Shown: positions 26,633-34,301 of the stretch, piece after piece
Layout: the number at the start of each line of letters is the position of its first letter
Position numbering within the stretch: position 1 is the first letter of the stretch
Assembly: GCA_944389025.1 (NCBI GenBank)
Contig: CALXKU010000011.1
Location: 20,596 to 84,595, forward strand
DNA from: an uncultured Spirochaetaceae bacterium
Lineage (GTDB): Bacteria; Spirochaetota; Spirochaetia; Sphaerochaetales; Sphaerochaetaceae
DNA: 64,000 nucleotides
Direction: 5' to 3'
Translations under genes and position numbers: made by a program
Notes under the pieces: generated by a model
Seen by the model: the letters and a program-made list of their open reading frames with translations, nothing else
What the model was told of the DNA's origin: nothing
Database searches by the model: none

Positions 26633-26650
26633 TTTGCAATCGATTGCAAA
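26633..26650 (+). promoter_or_regulatory. Downstream LacI-type operator (O2)
   Basis: TTTGCAATCGATTGCAAA is a perfect 18-bp palindrome about 15 bases after the -10, before the ribosome binding site of the YhcH gene. A LacI-family repressor bound here and at 26567 would block or loop the promoter. The repressor gene is outside the window. Confidence 0.75.
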
Positions 26651-26663
26651 GATTGGAGGTACG

Positions 26664-27140
26664 ATGTTTCTTCACTCTCTTGATTCAATAGCTGATCTTT
26701 CCTTATATCCGAAGGTGATACGCAAAGCGCTGGAATATCTCAAGAACACCGATTTCTCTTCGTTAGCAGATGGGGAATATGAGATTGATGGAAGGAAGGT
26801 GTATGCGAAGGTCTTTACGGTTGAAAGCCGGAAAGTGGAGGAGACGCATGCTGAATATCATGAAGAGTATATAGATATCCAGTATTGGATTTCCGGAGGA
26901 GAGAAGATGGGTTTCCTTGCCAGGAAAGACCGGGCCTATGATATCTATTCGGCAGAGTCTGATCTTTTCCTGCTTTCAAATCCTTTAGAAGGGGAAAGAT
27001 TCATCGACTGCAGGGCAGGGGATTATATGATACTCTTTCCCTCTGACATTCACCGTCCTGCGGTTGAGGATGGATGCAATAAAAAATACAGGAAAGTTGT
27101 AATAAAAGTTAAGGTTTCAGCCTTAAGGGAGGAAAATTAA
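26664..27140 (+). CDS. YhcH/YjgK/YiaL family protein (DUF386)
   Basis: 158 residues, full family length. The cupin-like beta barrel shows EETHAEYHEEYIDIQYW (metal-ligand His and Glu) and FPSDIHRPAVED, both conserved in DUF386. Members occur with sialic-acid or other sugar catabolic genes and are proposed to be anomerases or mutarotases; some are beta-galactosidase accessory subunits. GGAGG precedes the ATG. First gene of the LacI-type-operator operon, followed directly by a cyclase-family hydrolase, so a role in sugar-acid breakdown is likely. Confidence 0.85.
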   Translation: MFLHSLDSIADLSLYPKVIRKALEYLKNTDFSSLADGEYEIDGRKVYAKVFTVESRKVEETHAEYHEEYIDIQYWISGGEKMGFLARKDRAYDIYSAESDLFLLSNPLEGERFIDCRAGDYMILFPSDIHRPAVEDGCNKKYRKVVIKVKVSALREEN

Positions 27141-27827
27141 ATGGATGCAGTTTACAATCTCGGTTCGCTAAGAATCATTGACCTGACAAAGGTGCTCGAT
27201 CCGAAGACGGAGACAAGGAGATGCCATCTCTATCGCTTCAATACTGGTGGTCCGATTCCAGATTTCCATACGATAATGGATCTGACAAGCCATCTTGGGA
27301 CACATTGCGAATGCCCGTATCATCATGATGATAACTGGCCAAGTGTAGCAGATCTTCCGCTCACGACATTTTTCGGAAGAGCTATCTACGTCAACATCGA
27401 GGCTGAACCGAACAGTTATATCACACCAGAGCTGTTAGATAAGTACTGTCTGCCAAAAATGAAGGATGACACTATCGTCATCATCGACAGCCCTCACAGG
27501 ATCGCTCCTTTCACTGAAAAGACGAATACTGATGAGGATAAGAGGCTCTACGTCAACAGGGAGACGGCGGAATGGTTTAAAGCACATAAGGCGAAGTGTG
27601 TTGCTTTTGGAGACGGTGTCTCAATCGAGAGCAGCAATGATGATGTGAAACCTTTCCATGATGTTCTTCTTGCTGAGAATATCGTATTTCTTGAGGTGCT
27701 CAAGAATCTCGATAAGCTTGAAAAAGATGTGTTCTTCATGAGCTATGCTCCGCTTCCAATTAAAGGGCTTGATTCATGTCCTGTCAGAGCATATGCGATA
27801 GAGGGGCTTTCAGAGTTCTCAGACTGA
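27141..27827 (+). CDS. Cyclase-family metal-dependent hydrolase (PF04199)
   Basis: 228 residues. The N-terminal IIDLTKVLD and the metal-binding motif SHLGTHCECPYHHDD (family HxGTHxDxPxH, here with Glu/Cys variation) define the family, which includes kynurenine formamidase and several lactone or amide hydrolases. It starts one base after the YhcH stop with GGGAGG upstream. The LacI-type control and DUF386 partner point to a carbohydrate-derived substrate rather than kynurenine (inference). A terminator follows. Confidence 0.82.
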   Translation: MDAVYNLGSLRIIDLTKVLDPKTETRRCHLYRFNTGGPIPDFHTIMDLTSHLGTHCECPYHHDDNWPSVADLPLTTFFGRAIYVNIEAEPNSYITPELLDKYCLPKMKDDTIVIIDSPHRIAPFTEKTNTDEDKRLYVNRETAEWFKAHKAKCVAFGDGVSIESSNDDVKPFHDVLLAENIVFLEVLKNLDKLEKDVFFMSYAPLPIKGLDSCPVRAYAIEGLSEFSD

Positions 27828-27848
27828 GTAAATCTTTCTGGATTCATA

Positions 27849-27876
27849 AGGCGGTGGAAACATCGCCTCTTTTTTT
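27849..27876 (+). terminator. Intrinsic terminator of the yhcH-cyclase operon
   Basis: AGGCGGTG (27849-27856), GAAA tetraloop, CATCGCCT (27861-27868) with one G-T pair, then a run of T. Confidence 0.85.
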
Positions 27877-28125
27877 AAAACAGCCACAAGAAGTATATAA
27901 AACTGGTAAACCAGAAAGGAAACTTCTTATGGCCGGGAAGAATTACCAGATGTGATTGTATCATACTAAAAGCTTGTAAAAAAAGGGTAGAAACTGTCAT
28001 CAGGTACAATTTTCAAAAGAATCTGATTATAGACTGAGTTTAAGTTAAGCTTCACATCTGTAATTTTTATAGCTGCTCAATATTCAAAAAAATAGGGGTA
28101 AAAAGGAAAATCTTTATTTTAGGTA
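27877..28125. other. Intergenic stretch with an operator-like palindrome and an eight-codon ORF
   Basis: No complete gene. CTGGTAAACCAG (27903-27914) is a palindrome of the UxuR/ExuR type (TGGTNNACCA), preceded by TATAAA (27896-27901). AAAGGA and an ATG at 27929 follow, but the frame reads only eight codons (MAGKNYQM) before TGA. This may be what remains of a regulated gene. The rest, up to the tRNA promoter, is AT-rich and featureless. Confidence 0.4.
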
Positions 28126-28154
28126 TTTACAAAGGACGAATTATTAGCTATAAA
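28126..28154 (+). promoter_or_regulatory. Promoter of tRNA-Met
   Basis: TTTACA (28126-28131), 17-base spacer, TATAAA (28149-28154), 27 bases before the tRNA. Confidence 0.55.
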
Positions 28155-28180
28155 GATAAAGCTTGTGATTAAGAGCATAC

Positions 28181-28253
28181 GGCAAGATAGCTCAGTAGGT
28201 AGAGCAACCGGCTCATATCCGGTCGGTCGGGGGTCCGAGTCCCTCTCTTGCTA
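28181..28253 (+). tRNA. tRNA-Met (anticodon CAT), atypical T-loop
   Basis: 73 bases. Acceptor GGCAAGA/TCTTGCT, D-stem GCTC/GAGC, anticodon stem ACCGG/CCGGT with loop CTCATAT (CAT), T-stem GGGGG/CCCTC, discriminator A, no encoded CCA. The first acceptor pair is G-T and the T-loop reads TCCGAGT, so position 55 is C instead of the usual T (pseudouridine). It has a promoter and a terminator, so it is probably expressed. CAT could also mark tRNA-Ile2 after lysidine modification. Confidence 0.85.
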
Positions 28254-28257
28254 TAGG

Positions 28258-28286
28258 TTCCGGTTTTAGTGGCCGGAATTTTTTTT
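28258..28286 (+). terminator. Intrinsic terminator after tRNA-Met
   Basis: TTCCGG (28258-28263) pairs with CCGGAA (28273-28278), followed by eight T. Confidence 0.85.
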
Positions 28287-28289
28287 GCA

Positions 28290-28317
28290 TGAAAATGCCC
28301 GGGATGCTGTCCCGGGC
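28290..28317 (-). terminator. Intrinsic terminator of gntP-family gene
   Basis: GCCCGGGA (28297-28304) and TCCCGGGC (28310-28317) form a perfect 8-bp GC-rich stem; ATTTTC follows on the minus strand. Seven bases beyond the permease stop. Confidence 0.85.
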
Positions 28318-28324
28318 GATATTC

Positions 28325-29698
28325 TTAGATAAGAATCAGAGTGAGTATGAAGGTGAATATGATACCTACGACACCCATGATTCCAGTGATGGCTGACTGT
28401 GTCTTATAACCATCTTCCATCTTTATCTTTCCGAAGTTCGTTACAACCCAGAAATAGGAATCGTTAGCATGCGATACTGTCATCGCACCTGCTGCGATTG
28501 CCATGACGGTGAGAACACCAGCCATCGGGGTGTTGAGCCCGAGGAGGTTCATCATGCTTCCCGGATCGGCGATGCTTCCCATGATACCGGCAGTCGTAGT
28601 GAGAGCGACAGTGGATGAGCCCTGTGCGGTCTTGAGGATAGCCGATACTATGAACGGGAAGAAGATTCCGATCGTAGCGAGCGTGGATGCATGTTCCTGC
28701 ATGTAGGCGACGAAACCAGCCTCGCTTATGACCTTTCCAAGAACGCCACCAGCTGCGGTTACGAAGAGGATAGGTCCAACTACCTTGAGAGTCTCGTTCG
28801 TTATCTCATAGAACTTGCTTGTCGTCTTTGTGACAATCATGAGGATGACAGCGAAGATAACTCCGATGGTAAGCGCTATGATCGGTGTTCCGATGAAGTT
28901 AAGGAAGATATCGAGAGGTCCTGTCCATCCAGCCATGTCGGAGATTGAACCGAGAGCCATAGCGATGATTGGAACGATGATAGGTGCGAATGAGAGGAAG
29001 CCGCTTGGAAGTGTTCCAAAGCTCTTGAGAAGAGCCTGGTAACTTTCTTCGCTCTTATCCTGCAGGTCTTCTTCAGTCTTAACCTTCTTTCCGATATAGT
29101 TTGCATAGAAGTAGGCAACGATGAGACATGGAATTGAGACTAAAGCGCCGATTCCGATTACCATGAGTAGATGCTCTCCGACTCCGAGCGTGCTTGCTGC
29201 TGCGATCGGACCAGGTGTTGGTGGAATGAACACGTGGGAGGTGTATAAACCAGCGGAAAGACACATTGACATTGCTACTGATGAATAACCTGTCTTTTTC
29301 TGAAGTGAGCTTCTGATAGGATCAAGAATAACGAATCCGGAATCACAGAATACTGGAATGGATACGATCCAGCCCATGATCTCCATTGCGAGATCAGGAT
29401 GTTTTTTGCCGACAATCTTTACTACGACTTCAGCAAGCTTAACAGCACCACCTGTCTTTTCAAGGATGGATCCGATAAGAGCTCCAAGAATGATTACGAT
29501 ACCGATACTTGTGAATGTACCGGAGAAGCCGGAACCGATCATGTTAGGAATCGTCTGAAGTGGAATTCCTACGACTATCGCAAGGATGAGCGATACGCCC
29601 ATAAGTGCGAGGAACGGGTGGATTTTCCACTTGGAGATTGCGACGATGATAACGATGATGGCAACGACCAACGAAATAAGTAAACCAACGCCAGACAT
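28325..29698 (-). CDS. GntP-family gluconate/sugar-acid:H+ symporter
   Basis: 457 residues with about 12-14 membrane helices. Family motifs include PVFCDSGFVILDPIR near residue 115, SAGLYTSHVFIPPTPGPIAAA near 148 and SHANDSYFWVV near the C-terminus. GntP members import gluconate, 2-keto-3-deoxygluconate, glycerate and similar acids; the specificity cannot be read. AAGGAGG precedes the ATG and a good promoter lies at 29727-29755. Nearby YhcH, cyclase and fumarylacetoacetase-family genes suggest sugar-acid use. Confidence 0.9.
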   Translation of the reverse strand: MSGVGLLISLVVAIIVIIVAISKWKIHPFLALMGVSLILAIVVGIPLQTIPNMIGSGFSGTFTSIGIVIILGALIGSILEKTGGAVKLAEVVVKIVGKKHPDLAMEIMGWIVSIPVFCDSGFVILDPIRSSLQKKTGYSSVAMSMCLSAGLYTSHVFIPPTPGPIAAASTLGVGEHLLMVIGIGALVSIPCLIVAYFYANYIGKKVKTEEDLQDKSEESYQALLKSFGTLPSGFLSFAPIIVPIIAMALGSISDMAGWTGPLDIFLNFIGTPIIALTIGVIFAVILMIVTKTTSKFYEITNETLKVVGPILFVTAAGGVLGKVISEAGFVAYMQEHASTLATIGIFFPFIVSAILKTAQGSSTVALTTTAGIMGSIADPGSMMNLLGLNTPMAGVLTVMAIAAGAMTVSHANDSYFWVVTNFGKIKMEDGYKTQSAITGIMGVVGIIFTFILTLILI

Positions 29699-29726
29699 AA
29701 ATGCCTCCTTTTTAGTACTTGCACAT

Positions 29727-29755
29727 ATTTTATGCCAGCGCTGATATGGAGTAAA
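29727..29755 (-). promoter_or_regulatory. Promoter of gntP-family gene
   Basis: On the minus strand: TTTACT (29755-29750), 17-base spacer, TAAAAT (29732-29727). Confidence 0.6.
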
Positions 29756-29814
29756 GAAAAAAATATCTCAGTTATCTGTTCGGATGGTAATGAATATTTG
29801 CTTATAGTCTACAA

Positions 29815-30327
29815 TCAGCTGATTAGCCGTGAATAGTTTTGCATGAAATTATTTTCAAGTCCATTTTTACAATTAGAACTCCTAACTTTGTTAATGGTGT
29901 TCATATGGTGTTTAATCCTGAGCGGTATCACCGCTAGGCTCTTATCAAAACCTACATCGATGACAATCGCATCAAGGTCGTGCAGCACGGCATCGAACGC
30001 ATGCTCTCTTTTTATGAAAGCCATCGCAGCGGAGGCTATGGCGTAAAGTATTTCCCTGTCGTACGGATCTTCTATCATACCTGTCATCTGCAGCAGTGTG
30101 TCTATCTTAGCTAGAAGTTCCTTTCGTCCCAGTTTTTTTTCAGAATAAGAGTGCAAGGTCTCTTTCAGTTCATTAAGAGAGAGCGCGTCTGAGAACCGGC
30201 CTTCGATATATGCCATGGGCTCCCTCATGAACTCAAAGAGGAAAAGCTCAGTTTCCTTATCGCTAAGGGCTTCAAGCTCCTCTTTTAGGATCATGAGTTT
30301 CTTCTTTTTGATATCACCATCTTCCAT
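29815..30327 (-). CDS. Hypothetical helical protein
   Basis: 170 residues, no family recognised. The first 120 residues are predicted helical and rich in Glu, Lys and Leu; the C-terminal 40 are more basic (HHMNTINKVRSSNCKNG). No signal peptide or membrane helix. A TATCTT box sits six bases before the ATG at 30327 without a ribosome binding site, the same layout as several other genes here. It ends before the gntP-family promoter. Confidence 0.55.
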   Translation of the reverse strand: MEDGDIKKKKLMILKEELEALSDKETELFLFEFMREPMAYIEGRFSDALSLNELKETLHSYSEKKLGRKELLAKIDTLLQMTGMIEDPYDREILYAIASAAMAFIKREHAFDAVLHDLDAIVIDVGFDKSLAVIPLRIKHHMNTINKVRSSNCKNGLENNFMQNYSRLIS

Positions 30328-30446
30328 ACTTAAAAGATAGCCCTGAAAAAAGCTTTCGTGGATGAAAAAACTGTGAATTTTTCTTGAACCGCGTTTTTCT
30401 CAGGGCTATTATCTTTCTCTGCAAACAGATAAACAGATGATGAATT

Positions 30447-31199
30447 TCAGATTACACTGTTTCTTAGAATACCTAGACCTTCAATCTCACATTCAATCAC
30501 ATCTCCGCTCTCCATCGCAGAGACCCCTTTGGGAGTGCCTGTGAGAATCACATCACCTTTCTCAAGTGTCATTACTGACGATAGATAGCTGATGAGATAG
30601 TCGATTTTGAAGATGAGCATGCCCGTATTGCTTTTCTGCATTATCTTACCGTTAAGTCTGCTCTCGATATCGAGTACCTCCGGATTTACCTCGTCTGAGA
30701 TGTACGGGCCAAGAGGCATGAACGTGTCAAAACCTTTGCAAATTGTCCACTGTCCTCCTTTTTCCTGGAGGTCCCGTGCCGTGACATCATTTGCAATCGT
30801 ATAGCCCAGAACATATGAGTAAGCATCCTCGATTTTTACGTTCTTCGCTTTCCTGCCGATTACTACGGCAAGCTCTGCCTCGTAATCAACTCTTTTTGAG
30901 AGGGCAGGGCGTACGATGTGCTCATCAGGCGAGAGTAGTGCGGAAGTAGGTTTTATGAAGACAACCGGTTTCTCCGGAGTTTCCATCTCAAGCTCTCCGA
31001 TATGTGCTTTGTAGTTTAGTCCGATGCATAAGGCTTTTGACGGGGACACAGGGGAGAGGAGGCGAACATCATTCATCCCCAGCACTTCATCGCTTTCCTC
31101 AATGCCATCGAGGAAGTTCTTTCTAAGCACTTCAATACGATCGCCTTCAAGAAGGCCGTACCCGATTTTTCCATTTCTAAGAAATCTGATATACCTCAT
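30447..31199 (-). CDS. Fumarylacetoacetate hydrolase (FAH) family protein
   Basis: 250 residues. A short N-terminal domain is followed by the FAH core with GLNYKAHIGE (catalytic-region His), PVVFIKPTSALL, DYEAELAVVIG (metal-binding Asp-Glu-Glu), NDVTARDLQ and ILTGTPKGVS. Family members act as acylpyruvases, oxaloacetate decarboxylases or hydratases in aromatic and sugar-acid catabolism; the exact reaction is not fixed. It is translationally coupled to the upstream GNAT gene through an ATGA overlap at 31199. Confidence 0.88.
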   Translation of the reverse strand: MRYIRFLRNGKIGYGLLEGDRIEVLRKNFLDGIEESDEVLGMNDVRLLSPVSPSKALCIGLNYKAHIGELEMETPEKPVVFIKPTSALLSPDEHIVRPALSKRVDYEAELAVVIGRKAKNVKIEDAYSYVLGYTIANDVTARDLQEKGGQWTICKGFDTFMPLGPYISDEVNPEVLDIESRLNGKIMQKSNTGMLIFKIDYLISYLSSVMTLEKGDVILTGTPKGVSAMESGDVIECEIEGLGILRNSVI

Positions 31200-32035
31200 T
31201 TCCCGAGTCTCCTCTTTATGACAGTGAAAGGACAGACATCGTAGAATCCCATGCCCTGATAGAGTCCCTTCACCTTGTTATCATTATAAAACAGATAAAT
31301 CCTGTTTTCTTCCCTGTTCCTGTCAAAATAGTATCTTATTGCTCCAAGGATGTTTTCTCTCGCATATCCTTTTCTTCTCTCATTTGTTGCTGTAGCGACA
31401 CTTGCGATGAGACCATTGTTGACGAAGAGTGCACTTACCGGTTTACATCTACAAAATACGGCAGATGCGAAGTGTTTTTCATCCCTCTCCCTGAATTTCC
31501 TCGCCATGTCCTCATAGCTGTAGAAATTCCTGTATTCATCCGTCCCCTGATAAAGCTCAAAAAGATCATGATACTCCTCAAGAGAATCTAAAATGCGGGC
31601 TGGGCTCTCAATCGTTTTTTCCCCTCTCCTATATGCCATAAGGGTCTCGTATCGTCTCTCATCCGCATCAATACCGCTAAGTATTTTTCCCATCTTCTCT
31701 CCTGGGGCTATAAGCATCCTGAATGACATGTCCTCTAAAATAGTCCGGATTAATGGGTCAGGATTCTCTGTGTAGGATAGGCTGATGATAAGCCCTTTTA
31801 GGTTGGCGATATATGTCCCCTTGTATTCATATATGATGATATCATCCGCATCATTGAATGCATTGAGATAGGTGAGTATGAAGCGATTGTGCTCCTTTTT
31901 ACTCTCAAGAATGTGTATGATTGAACTTATCTCACATGAATCTACTTTTCTGATCTTTTCCACAAAAAAGATTATATGCTTTTCCTCTTTGATGACAAAG
32001 AGGTGCAAGGCTGTTCCATGATTGAATGAAATCAA
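31196..32035 (-). CDS. GNAT-family N-acetyltransferase with N-terminal extension
   Basis: 279 residues. The GNAT core lies in the C-terminal half: SALFVNNGLIASVATATNERRKGYA contains the acetyl-CoA binding pattern (RRKGYA), and GMGFYDV is the end of the fold. The first 150 residues are an uncharacterised domain. The open frame begins with TTG at 32035, which overlaps a TATAAT box, so the true start may lie downstream (for example TTG near 32008). It is coupled to the FAH gene. Substrate unknown. Confidence 0.75.
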   Translation of the reverse strand: MISFNHGTALHLFVIKEEKHIIFFVEKIRKVDSCEISSIIHILESKKEHNRFILTYLNAFNDADDIIIYEYKGTYIANLKGLIISLSYTENPDPLIRTILEDMSFRMLIAPGEKMGKILSGIDADERRYETLMAYRRGEKTIESPARILDSLEEYHDLFELYQGTDEYRNFYSYEDMARKFRERDEKHFASAVFCRCKPVSALFVNNGLIASVATATNERRKGYARENILGAIRYYFDRNREENRIYLFYNDNKVKGLYQGMGFYDVCPFTVIKRRLGK

Positions 32036-32036
32036 T

Positions 32037-32042
32037 TATAAT
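32037..32042. promoter_or_regulatory. -10 box TATAAT for metG, readable in both directions
   Basis: The core ATTATAAT is self-complementary, so a TATAAT hexamer is present on both strands between metG and the divergent GNAT gene. For metG the start codon is 30 bases downstream with AGAGG in between. The two genes share about 36 bases of control DNA. Confidence 0.45.
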
Positions 32043-32071
32043 GCTATGGAAAATCAAGAGAGGTGAGTGAA

Positions 32072-34270
32072 GTGAAAAAGAGATTGATTACCTCGGCTCT
32101 TCCATATGTTAACAACGTACCTCATCTGGGCAATCTCACCCAGGTGCTTTCTGCCGATGTTTTTGCGCGTTTCTGCCGCCTGAGAGGATATGAGACGCTT
32201 TACATATGCGGTACGGACGAATATGGCACTGCGAGCGAGACAAGGGCAATGCAGGAAGGTGTTACTCCCAGAGAGCTCTGTGACAAGTATCATGAGATAC
32301 ATAAGGAAATTTATAAGTGGTTCAATATCAGTTTCGATTATTTCGGACGCACGAGTACTGAGAAACAGACTGAGATTGTACAGCACATATTCAACAAGGT
32401 AGATGAGAATGGTTATATCACGGAAAGGGAAATGACCCAGCTTTACTGCCCGACATGCAAGAGGTTTCTTGCTGACAGGTTTGTCGGAGGCGAGTGCCCT
32501 CACTGCCATAGCACCGATGCCAGGGGAGATCAGTGTGATGCCTGTGGAAAACTTCTGGAACCGACGGAGCTCATCAATCCGAAATGCTCCGTCTGCGGAT
32601 CTACTCCTGAGGTAAGGACTACGAAGCATCTGTTCATAAATCTTCCAAAGGCGCTTCCACTTTTGAAAGACTGGATGGACAAGGCATCAAAAGATGGCTT
32701 CTGGGCTAATAACGCCATTCAGATCACTAACTCCTGGATTCGCGATGGCCTCCAGGAAAGATGTATTACAAGGGATTTGAAATGGGGAATCCCCGTTCCA
32801 AAGAAGGGCTTTGAGGACAAGGTATTCTATGTATGGTTTGATGCTCCGATAGGATACATCTCAATTACCGCGAATGCTGTCTCCGACTGGCAGTACTGGT
32901 GGAGGGATCCTGAGAACACCGAGCTCTTCCAGTTCATCGGAAAGGATAATATCCCGTTCCATACCGTCATATTCCCATCCTCACTCCTGGCAACAGGTGA
33001 GAAGTGGACGATGCTTTATCATATGAGCAGTACTGAATATCTGAACTATGAGGGTGGAAAGTTCAGTAAGAGCAGGGGAATCGGAGTTTTCGGCAATGAT
33101 GTCGAGAGTACTGGAATTCCTGCCGACTGCTGGAGATTCTACATGTTCTATAACCGTCCTGAGAAGAGTGATTTCACCTTCACATGGAAGGATTTCCAGG
33201 ACAAGATTAACAAGGAGCTTATCGGAAACCTCTCCAATCTTGTGAACAGGACGCTCTCTTTCATAACAAGGTTCTTCGATGGAAAGCTTGAGAATCCTTC
33301 TTATGATGAGGCTCTCCTTTCTGAGATTAAAAAGAGGGAGGAAAGGATTACGGATCTTCTTGAGCATGCAGAGGAAAAGGATGCTCTTCATGAGATTTTC
33401 GCACTCTCAGATCTTGGGAACAAAGCCTTCCAGGATGCTGAGCCATGGAAGAAGAGGACTGAGAATCCCGAGGAGGCGAAGAAGCTTCTTGCAACCCTCT
33501 ATTTCCTTATCAGGGATCTGGCTGTGATGGTTAGCCCTTATATTCCTTCGACAGGTGAAAAGATTCTCTCATTCCTTTCCTGTGAGGGTTCGCTATGGTC
33601 TGATATCGGAAAGATTGAAGGGCCGATCGTAGTGAAGAGAAGCGAGCTTCTTTTCTCAAAGCTTGAAGACAAGCTGATCGATGAGCTCAAGGAGAAATTC
33701 TCCGGCTCTCAGGCGGAGAGAAAGGAGAAAGAGGAGGAGAAGAAGGCCGCTTCAAAAGAGGATGAAAGCATTACGGAGCAGTTCAAGAGAAAGGTCATTC
33801 TGAAGGTCTCCAGGATTGTTGATGTGAAGAAACATCCAAATGGTGATAAGCTCTACATAATCCAGCTCGATACTGGAGAGGAGGAGAGGAGGCAGATCGT
33901 TTCTTCTATTGTGCCTTATTATTCTGCAGATGAGCTCATGGGAAGGAATATAGTTCTCGTTTCAAATCTCAAACCTGCGAACTTCCGTGGTGTTAAATCA
34001 AACGGAATGCTGTTGGCGGCAATGGCTAAAGATGATGATGAGCATAAGACATGCGAACTTATTTTCGCAGATGATCTTCCGCTCGGTGCCGTAATCGGAT
34101 TCGATAATGAGGGGGAAACGGAGAAAATAAAGACATATCTGAAACCTGAGCACTTCTTTGCTCTTCCGATAAAGGTGATTGACGGGACGGTCTGTGTTGA
34201 AGGTAAGCCTCTCGGATACGGGGGAAAGCACCTAAAGGTATTCAAATACACCGATGGTAATGTTGGTTGA
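32072..34270 (+). CDS. metG: Methionyl-tRNA synthetase
   Basis: 732 residues, class I synthetase. The HIGH equivalent is in VPHLGNL near residue 18. Two zinc knuckles follow (CPTCKRF...CPHC and CDACGK...CSVCGS, about 126-180). KFSKS is at about 330-334. The anticodon domain comes next, then a Lys/Glu-rich linker, and a C-terminal Trbp111-like OB fold with VKKHPNGDKLY (about 610-732) that binds tRNA. The start is GTG at 32072, eight bases after AGAGG; GTG at 32063 is too close. A terminator follows. Confidence 0.95.
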   Translation: MKKRLITSALPYVNNVPHLGNLTQVLSADVFARFCRLRGYETLYICGTDEYGTASETRAMQEGVTPRELCDKYHEIHKEIYKWFNISFDYFGRTSTEKQTEIVQHIFNKVDENGYITEREMTQLYCPTCKRFLADRFVGGECPHCHSTDARGDQCDACGKLLEPTELINPKCSVCGSTPEVRTTKHLFINLPKALPLLKDWMDKASKDGFWANNAIQITNSWIRDGLQERCITRDLKWGIPVPKKGFEDKVFYVWFDAPIGYISITANAVSDWQYWWRDPENTELFQFIGKDNIPFHTVIFPSSLLATGEKWTMLYHMSSTEYLNYEGGKFSKSRGIGVFGNDVESTGIPADCWRFYMFYNRPEKSDFTFTWKDFQDKINKELIGNLSNLVNRTLSFITRFFDGKLENPSYDEALLSEIKKREERITDLLEHAEEKDALHEIFALSDLGNKAFQDAEPWKKRTENPEEAKKLLATLYFLIRDLAVMVSPYIPSTGEKILSFLSCEGSLWSDIGKIEGPIVVKRSELLFSKLEDKLIDELKEKFSGSQAERKEKEEEKKAASKEDESITEQFKRKVILKVSRIVDVKKHPNGDKLYIIQLDTGEEERRQIVSSIVPYYSADELMGRNIVLVSNLKPANFRGVKSNGMLLAAMAKDDDEHKTCELIFADDLPLGAVIGFDNEGETEKIKTYLKPEHFFALPIKVIDGTVCVEGKPLGYGGKHLKVFKYTDGNVG

Positions 34271-34277
34271 TGATAGG

Positions 34278-34301
34278 GGACCTGCTTATGCGGGTCCTTT
34301 T
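34278..34301 (+). terminator. Intrinsic terminator of metG
   Basis: GGACC-GC (34278-34285) pairs with GC-GGTCC (34290-34297), TTAT loop, one internal T/G mismatch, followed by TTTTC. Confidence 0.75.
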
